From: an uncultured Rhodocyclaceae bacterium
Lineage (GTDB): Bacteria; Pseudomonadota; Gammaproteobacteria; Burkholderiales; Rhodocyclaceae
Length of the DNA stretch: 10,892 nucleotides
NCBI GenBank assembly: GCA_903950295.1
Contig: CAJBAP010000493.1
Location: 1-10,892, forward strand
Reading direction: 5' to 3'
Position 1 is the first letter of the stretch; each line of letters opens with the position of its first letter. Positions 7,889 through 10,892 of the stretch are shown here, in pieces. The notes under the pieces are model-generated. The model ran no database searches. It worked only from the letters and a program-made list of their open reading frames with translations, and had not been told where the DNA came from. Both the position numbers and the translations under genes were made by a program.

Positions 7889-7905
7889 GGTATTACTGGT
7901 GCTGC
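7883..7905. repeat. 23-bp direct repeat, right copy (att-like)
   Basis: Identical to 5998-6020. Here it is continuous with further tRNA-like sequence to 7920, which marks this copy as the more complete attachment site. Confidence 0.65.
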
Positions 7906-7920
7906 TGACCGGAATCGAAC
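7897..7920 (-). other. tRNA 3'-end remnant (probably tRNA-Thr), putative attachment site
   Basis: On the minus strand the sequence reads GTTCGATT (T-loop), CCGGT (T-stem 3' half), CAGCAGC (acceptor 3' strand), A and CCA. The CCGGTCAGCAGCACCA form resembles betaproteobacterial tRNA-Thr(GGT) from memory. The preceding bases (GGGTGGA) do not pair with CCGGT, and no anticodon arm or 5' acceptor strand GCTGCTG is visible, so the tRNA is not intact. Integrases that target tRNA 3' halves leave exactly such a remnant at the far end of the element. On this reading the element lies to the right and the intact tRNA is beyond the window. Confidence 0.65.
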
Positions 7921-7972
7921 TCCACCCACCAGCGCCCATGATTACGGGGTAGTTCGGCGGAAACGATCAACC

Positions 7973-7996
7973 CTTACCCGCTTTGTTACCCACTTT
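7973..7996. repeat. 12-bp tandem repeat, candidate integrase arm sites
   Basis: CTTACCCGCTTT (7973-7984) and GTTACCCACTTT (7985-7996) are adjacent direct repeats with 10 of 12 bases shared, about 55 bp inward from the tRNA remnant. Tyrosine integrases bind short direct arm repeats at this kind of distance from the core. No integrase gene is visible in the window, so the role is inferred from position only. Confidence 0.45.
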
Positions 7997-8110
7997 AGAC
8001 GGCCCCGGTGATCTTCGGCACATCGTCCGCAAATGATACTGGAGAATTACCTCCTACCCAACAACTGTCGCGACAGCGCGAATGCTGGTGCGCCACGCAT
8101 ACTGCCCTTC

Positions 8111-8575
8111 ATGGACACATCAGCCACCCCCAAGCCCACCTCCTTCGCCGCCAGCGCCCCACCGCTCGCCGCAGACGATCCCCGTCTGACCCCAGAGGCT
8201 ATCGCGCATCGTCGAGCCAATGGCATCGCCGAGCGCGATCAGTACGGTCGTTTGCTGCCGGGTAGCCAGTTGCCGAACAAGGGGCGCAAGGGCGGGCCGA
8301 TGGTCACGACGCTGGCGAGGCAATACACCGAGCAAGCGATTACGCTGCTGGGCAACATAGTCGAGGATGCAAAGGCTCCACACGCTGCCCGTGTAGCAGC
8401 ATCGCAAGCCCTGCTCGACCGGGGATGGGGCAAAGCACCGATCCAGATTGATCTTAACGTGCGAGCTAAGTTTGATGACTTCCTGCGTGATGTAGGTGCG
8501 GCAGCAGTGTATGAGCATGAACATCCAGATGTCGGGACGAATCTGGACGAAGAGGATGCCTTGCAGCCTGATTAA
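8111..8575 (+). CDS. Phage-type small hypothetical protein (DUF5681-like)
   Basis: A 154-residue protein if begun at ATG 8111; an in-frame ATG at 8033 would add 26 residues that look non-conserved, and neither start has a clear ribosome site. The order of features resembles, from memory, small proteins near phage packaging genes: a polar start, a basic Gly-rich patch (PGSQLPNKGRKGGP), a helical segment (ARQYTEQAITLLGNIV), then AAR-VAASQALLDRGWGK, and an acidic tail (NLDEEDALQPD). The APxAARVAAxxALLDRGxGK pattern is the strongest link. It may be a small terminase-like or DNA-binding accessory protein, but no function is established. It is the first gene inside the putative element to the right of the att remnant. 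Confidence 0.65.
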   Translation: MDTSATPKPTSFAASAPPLAADDPRLTPEAIAHRRANGIAERDQYGRLLPGSQLPNKGRKGGPMVTTLARQYTEQAITLLGNIVEDAKAPHAARVAASQALLDRGWGKAPIQIDLNVRAKFDDFLRDVGAAAVYEHEHPDVGTNLDEEDALQPD

Positions 8576-8623
8576 CGCTGGGTTGTACGAGTCCTGCGGT
8601 GGGCATTAACGATCAGTCTGATA

Positions 8624-8632
8624 CCCCCCCCC
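8624..8632. repeat. 9-base C homopolymer in intergenic DNA
   Basis: Nine C lie between the phage-type gene and the membrane protein gene, at the left edge of the AT-richer stretch. The whole gap 8576-8706 shows no gene; it also holds the palindrome CAAAATTTTG at 8694-8703, just past the stop of the membrane protein gene. Confidence 0.85.
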
Positions 8633-8706
8633 GGCCTATATGCATGGACAGGATCGCGCTTGAGATTTAAGTACCCCCACCTCTTAATTTTTCCAAAATT
8701 TTGAAA

Positions 8707-8997
8707 TTATCGAGGGTGGTAGTTAAAGATCTGCGGAAGATATGTGATCGAAACAAATGCACCACCATAGAAGACACCTTCCACAATACTTTTCCAAGAT
8801 CTGCCTGATTTCCAGAGAAGACCGATGAGTATCCAGACTATGGCTGGGGAAAGTATCCTGCCGGTATATCCAGCCAATACATAAAGTAGATAGCTCGTAT
8901 TGGGGGGAGATGAAGATGGCATTGAGTAGATACTGAAAAAGATCGTGTTAACCAGCATAAACAATACCGCCAAGATGAGACGATTTTTATCGGTCAT
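8707..8997 (-). CDS. Small three-helix membrane protein, unknown function
   Basis: A 96-residue protein. Hydrophobic segments lie at about 7-25 (LILAVLFMLVNTIFFSIYS), 37-62 (YLLYVLAGYTGRILSPAIVWILIGLL) and 72-88 (VEGVFYGGAFVSITYLP), separated by short polar loops with KSGRSWKS between the last two. The segments fit two or three inner-membrane helices. I do not recognise the family. Base composition is clearly lower in GC than the kinase genes, which suggests separate acquisition. There is no convincing ribosome site before the ATG, so the start is provisional. It is transcribed away from the small frame at 9042. Confidence 0.6.
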   Translation of the reverse strand: MTDKNRLILAVLFMLVNTIFFSIYSMPSSSPPNTSYLLYVLAGYTGRILSPAIVWILIGLLWKSGRSWKSIVEGVFYGGAFVSITYLPQIFNYHPR

Positions 8998-9041
8998 ATT
9001 TGGCTAGCTGGAAAGGTTGCACCTATGCTTTCTGAATCAAC

Positions 9042-9245
9042 ATGGAGAGTTACTCGTATAGACATAAGCTTGAAGGGTACGTGACGGTTTGCCATATTGA
9101 ATCCAGAGTGGGTGATAGAACGGAAACGATCACAATAACCTCTTTTGGGATATGTGTCGCAAGAATCGAACATGCAGGAACTTCCTTCCTGATGATCGAT
9201 CACCTTGAAACCGCTCTACAGTCCTGCCAGCCTGCGTTTGCGTGA
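9042..9245 (+). CDS. Small hypothetical protein
   Basis: A 67-residue frame from ATG 9042, bounded by an in-frame stop at 9033. Residues 12-51 alternate polar and hydrophobic (GYVTVCHIESRV, TETITITSFGICVARIEHA), as in a small beta-rich protein. Its last 41 bases overlap the XRE gene in another frame, so the two might be translationally linked. No ribosome site is seen and I do not recognise the family. A minus-strand frame covers the same stretch, so coding is uncertain. Confidence 0.35.
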   Translation: MESYSYRHKLEGYVTVCHIESRVGDRTETITITSFGICVARIEHAGTSFLMIDHLETALQSCQPAFA

Positions 9246-9447
9246 ACTGCTCATCGAAGCTCGTTCAAGGGCTGGCCTGACGCAAGTTGCGGTTGCTGAG
9301 AGGCTGGGGCGTCCTCAGTCGTTCGTGTCGAAGTATGAGGTCGGCGAACGGCGGCTGGATGTCGTGGAGTTTTTGGAGGTCTGCGCGGCAGTCGGCGCTG
9401 ATCCAGTGAAGATACTGCGGCAGGTTGAGGTAGCGAGAGGGCAGTAG
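9205..9447 (+). CDS. XRE-family helix-turn-helix regulator
   Basis: An 80-residue protein that is almost entirely one lambda-repressor-like domain: LRELLIEARSRAGLTQVAVA with the recognition region GRPQSFVSKYEVGERRLDV and the closing helix EFLEVCAAVGADP. These single-domain regulators bind DNA as dimers and are common in prophages and islands. The start is TTG 9205; an in-frame stop at 9193 leaves no ATG or GTG upstream of the conserved part, so TTG is the best choice. The gene ends one base short of the stop of the oppositely oriented cold-shock gene, with no room for a terminator between them. Targets are unknown; nearby element genes are likely. Confidence 0.85.
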   Translation: MKPLYSPASLRLRELLIEARSRAGLTQVAVAERLGRPQSFVSKYEVGERRLDVVEFLEVCAAVGADPVKILRQVEVARGQ

Positions 9448-9448
9448 G

Positions 9449-10006
9449 TTAATTCCCGCACCATTGAGATTCGCAAGGAATCCCATCACCGTCTCCATCC
9501 ATCTCGGTGCTTGGGCAATTTGACAAGAAATACATGGCCTCTTCGCATGAGGTCATTTCGGAACAATGAGTTCGCCCATCGCAATGCCAGCGAGTATTTG
9601 ATGCAGCGGGAATGCTAGGTGCTGAAACAGATTCCGGGGGAAAGGCATTTTTTCTTGAGTCAACGTATCTGTACCCAGAAACACAGATCAACGCGACCAA
9701 ACTCGCCCCGACGATGCGGCCAAATATGGAGTTGTTTTTCCGCTCTGGTCTAGAAGGCGCATACCGCTGAGAGGGGGTAACGGTTCCCCTGCTGGGTCGA
9801 TGAACCCGAATTGCTTTCTTTTTCCCGTCCTTGTTCAGCGTGATCTCAAAGGATAGATGCTCTCCAATCTTGGGTGTCCCACCTCGCCTTGGAAAGTCGG
9901 AGATATGCACAAAAATATCCTGACCACCATTGGCCGGGGCGATGAAGCCATATCCTTTGTCATCATTCCAAGTCTTCAGAGTACCTTCAATGCGATTAGT
10001 TGCCAT
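9449..10006 (-). CDS. Cold-shock domain protein with membrane anchor and Excalibur domain
   Basis: A 185-residue protein from ATG 10006 (MATNRIEGTLKTW). Residues 5-70 are a cold-shock domain with RNP1-like KGYGFI (17-22) and RNP2-like DIFVHI (30-35), expected to bind single-stranded nucleic acid. A basic linker leads to a membrane segment about 94-112. The C-terminal part is an Excalibur calcium-binding domain: Cys 142, 148, 154, 164, 178 and 183 and the loop D170GDGDGIPCE. With one membrane helix after a cytosolic nucleic-acid domain, the Excalibur part should face the periplasm, where its cysteines could form disulfides. In-frame ATGs at 10039 and 10033 would overlap the upstream 70-codon gene by 10-16 bases and could be used by coupling; none has a good ribosome site. 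I chose 10006 because it starts right before the conserved domain. Confidence 0.85.
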   Translation of the reverse strand: MATNRIEGTLKTWNDDKGYGFIAPANGGQDIFVHISDFPRRGGTPKIGEHLSFEITLNKDGKKKAIRVHRPSRGTVTPSQRYAPSRPERKNNSIFGRIVGASLVALICVSGYRYVDSRKNAFPPESVSAPSIPAASNTRWHCDGRTHCSEMTSCEEAMYFLSNCPSTEMDGDGDGIPCESQWCGN

Positions 10007-10023
10007 CGTATGCGGGGCGAAAA

Positions 10024-10236
10024 TCAGTGACATGTGCATTGTCCCATACCGCTAGGCCGGTACGGATGTGTCATAGCGGCCACCTTCATGCACTCACAGC
10101 CTCGCGAGGTAGCAAAATCGGAAGGATCGGTGTGAGTAGTTGCAGGGGGTGTGACTGTCCGGGTTGCAGCGGGTGCTGCCGTTGGCTTCGCAATAACATG
10201 GGGCAGCAGTGAACCTGTAGCAGCCAAAGGCGTCAT
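10024..10236 (-). CDS. Small Pro/Ala/Thr-rich protein with C-terminal Cys pairs, coupled to bacteriohemerythrin
   Basis: A 70-residue frame whose ATG overlaps the bacteriohemerythrin stop as ATGA, with AGGG five bases before the ATG. The sequence has a short hydrophobic start (MTPLAATGSLLPHVIA), a Pro/Ala/Thr-rich middle, and an ending with CEC (47-49) and CTC (67-69) around KVAAMTHPYRPSGMGQ. The paired cysteines could bind metal or form disulfides. I do not recognise it. The stop lies inside the longer possible start region of the cold-shock gene, so the three minus-strand frames may form one operon. The middle part coincides with a repeat found again at 10693, which weakens the coding case. 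Confidence 0.4.
   Translation of the reverse strand: MTPLAATGSLLPHVIAKPTAAPAATRTVTPPATTHTDPSDFATSRGCECMKVAAMTHPYRPSGMGQCTCH
10168..10186 (+). repeat. Interspersed repeat AGCGGGTGCTGCCG, first copy
   Basis: AGCGGGTGCTGCCGTTGGC here and AGCGGGTGCTGCCGCTGGC at 10693-10711 differ at one base of 19. A 14-base form with one change lies inverted at 7743-7756, next to the 22-bp dispersed repeat. This copy is inside the 70-codon frame. Confidence 0.55.
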
Positions 10237-10631
10237 TCCTGCCCTGTCACACAACTTCTGTATTGCATATCAACTTCGAGGATATGGTGCATCCACCACT
10301 GCTGTAACAAGCGGCGAACATCGTCTCTTTCATCTCTACCCGAACTGGCCTTCGCCAAGATATTGGCAAGTTGCTCCCAGTATTCATTGTGTTCCGCGAT
10401 GTGTTCCAGAAGTTTCGGGTAGCCGTGTTGTCTGAGTAAAGACTCTTCGTAGTCGAAATGTGATCTCACATACTCACTGAGATCGTTGAGCAAGAGATGG
10501 ATACGGCTATTGTCTTCCATCCCACTTGTTTCAAGCAATTCCTCGCATTGCTGACACATCGCCAGTAACTGTCGGTGCTGCGCGTCGATCTGCAGATTGC
10601 CGACGCTATAAGAATCTTTCCACTGGACCAT
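10233..10631 (-). CDS. Bacteriohemerythrin
   Basis: A 132-residue single-domain protein with the full ligand set of a non-haem di-iron oxygen-binding site: H19 (DAQHRQLL), H58 and E62 (HFDYEES), H77 and H81 (HIAEHNEYW), H116 and D121 (HHILEVD). Length and motifs fit free bacteriohemerythrins, which bind O2 reversibly in the cytosol and serve in oxygen sensing or delivery. ATG 10631 has AAGGTGAGG just upstream. It is only distantly similar in wording to the N-terminal domain of the cyclase at 4815, so it is not a recent local duplicate. Its stop overlaps the start of the next minus-strand frame. The 5' leader carries competing hairpins (10682-10736). Confidence 0.95.
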   Translation of the reverse strand: MVQWKDSYSVGNLQIDAQHRQLLAMCQQCEELLETSGMEDNSRIHLLLNDLSEYVRSHFDYEESLLRQHGYPKLLEHIAEHNEYWEQLANILAKASSGRDERDDVRRLLQQWWMHHILEVDMQYRSCVTGQE

Positions 10632-10681
10632 GGCCTCACCTTTGCTTCTACGATTGCCAAAATTCTATCGTAAGTCCGTAT

Positions 10682-10736
10682 GGCAGCATCGAAGCGGGTG
10701 CTGCCGCTGGCAAAGAAAACCTGAACGGCAGCACCC
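10682..10736 (-). promoter_or_regulatory. Leader with mutually exclusive hairpins upstream of bacteriohemerythrin
   Basis: On the minus strand, arm a GGGTGCTGCCG (10736-10726) pairs perfectly over 11 bases with arm b CGGCAGCACCC (10706-10696). Arm b also contains GGCAGCA, able to pair with arm c TGCTGCC (10688-10682). Only one of the two stems can form at a time, as in attenuators. No U-tract follows either stem, so control of translation or RNA stability would be likelier than termination. A weak promoter-like pair (CTGACC at 10876-10871 and TATATA at 10852-10847, spacer 18) lies upstream. The rest of 10632-10892 shows no gene. Confidence 0.35.
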
Positions 10737-10892
10737 AGTCTATTCCCGACCTACGTCGCAGCATCAAGGAAATTCAGCCCTGAACTTCGGCAATGCAGTG
10801 GTTGCTGCCATTTGGTGGCTCACCTTAAGGTCTGCAATGCCCCTGATATATATCATTCACCCAATTGAGCGGTCAGGAATAGGGACTTTTCC

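Noticed and set aside
7897..7990. A functional tRNA gene at the att-like site
   Set aside because: The T-stem 5' half does not pair, and no anticodon arm, D-arm or matching acceptor 5' strand is visible.
5925..8032. An insertion sequence bounded by the 23-bp repeats
   Set aside because: There is no transposase and no terminal inverted repeats. The repeats are direct, far longer than usual target duplications, and tRNA-like.
8994..9203. 69-codon minus-strand frame whose stop overlaps the membrane protein ATG as ATGA
   Set aside because: The overlap is suggestive, but the translation is low in regular structure and rich in scattered Cys, His and Ser. The opposite-strand frame at 9042 looks more protein-like. 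Neither is certain.
10526..10783. Plus-strand frame over the bacteriohemerythrin start and leader
   Set aside because: It is antisense to conserved hemerythrin motifs and extends into repeat hairpins.
1..10892. CRISPR array
   Set aside because: No regularly spaced repeats with unique spacers occur anywhere in the window.

Overview
The window looks like GC-rich chromosomal DNA of a betaproteobacterium, possibly Rhodocyclales-like. That placement is an inference from base composition, the chain of hybrid histidine kinases and bacteriohemerythrins, and a tRNA-Thr-like 3' end; the genus cannot be told from the sequence. The left part is ordinary signalling backbone. From about 6 kb rightward the DNA is accessory and reads as one or more elements integrated at a tRNA 3' end.

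Bases 1-5924, plus strand: three signalling genes. The first is a soluble hybrid histidine kinase cut by the left edge (REC-HisKA-HATPase-REC). It overlaps by one base (TGATG) a 1031-residue membrane hybrid kinase (TM-CHASE-TM-PAS-HisKA-HATPase-REC-HPt). After 78 bases comes a diguanylate cyclase with an N-terminal bacteriohemerythrin domain that has all seven iron ligands, an intact GGDEF and an RxxD I-site. Together they could join a multistep phosphorelay to oxygen- or redox-tuned c-di-GMP synthesis.

Bases 5963-7996: a boundary region. A 23-bp perfect direct repeat (5998-6020 and 7883-7905), each copy next to its own leftward terminator, brackets about 1.9 kb. Inside lie a minus-strand wHTH-Fic protein whose FIC motif has Gln for the catalytic His, a palindromic control region upstream of it, and a short broken reading frame downstream. 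The right-hand repeat continues into the 3' end of a tRNA (probably Thr) whose 5' part is missing, followed by a 12-bp tandem repeat like integrase arm sites. This is the signature of an att junction, with a second element extending to the right.

Bases 8000-10892: accessory genes. They are a phage-type small protein, a stretch of lower GC with a three-helix membrane protein and a small unknown reading frame, a TTG-start XRE regulator, and a minus-strand group of bacteriohemerythrin, a 70-residue unknown protein coupled by ATGA, and a cold-shock-TM-Excalibur protein. The bacteriohemerythrin has a leader with mutually exclusive hairpins.

The most notable observations are the tandem att-like structure, the His-less Fic protein with its inhibitory motif kept, a 23-bp repeat inserted in opposite orientations in the interdomain linkers of the two kinases (third copy near the att site), and the coupled Bhr/unknown/Excalibur group.
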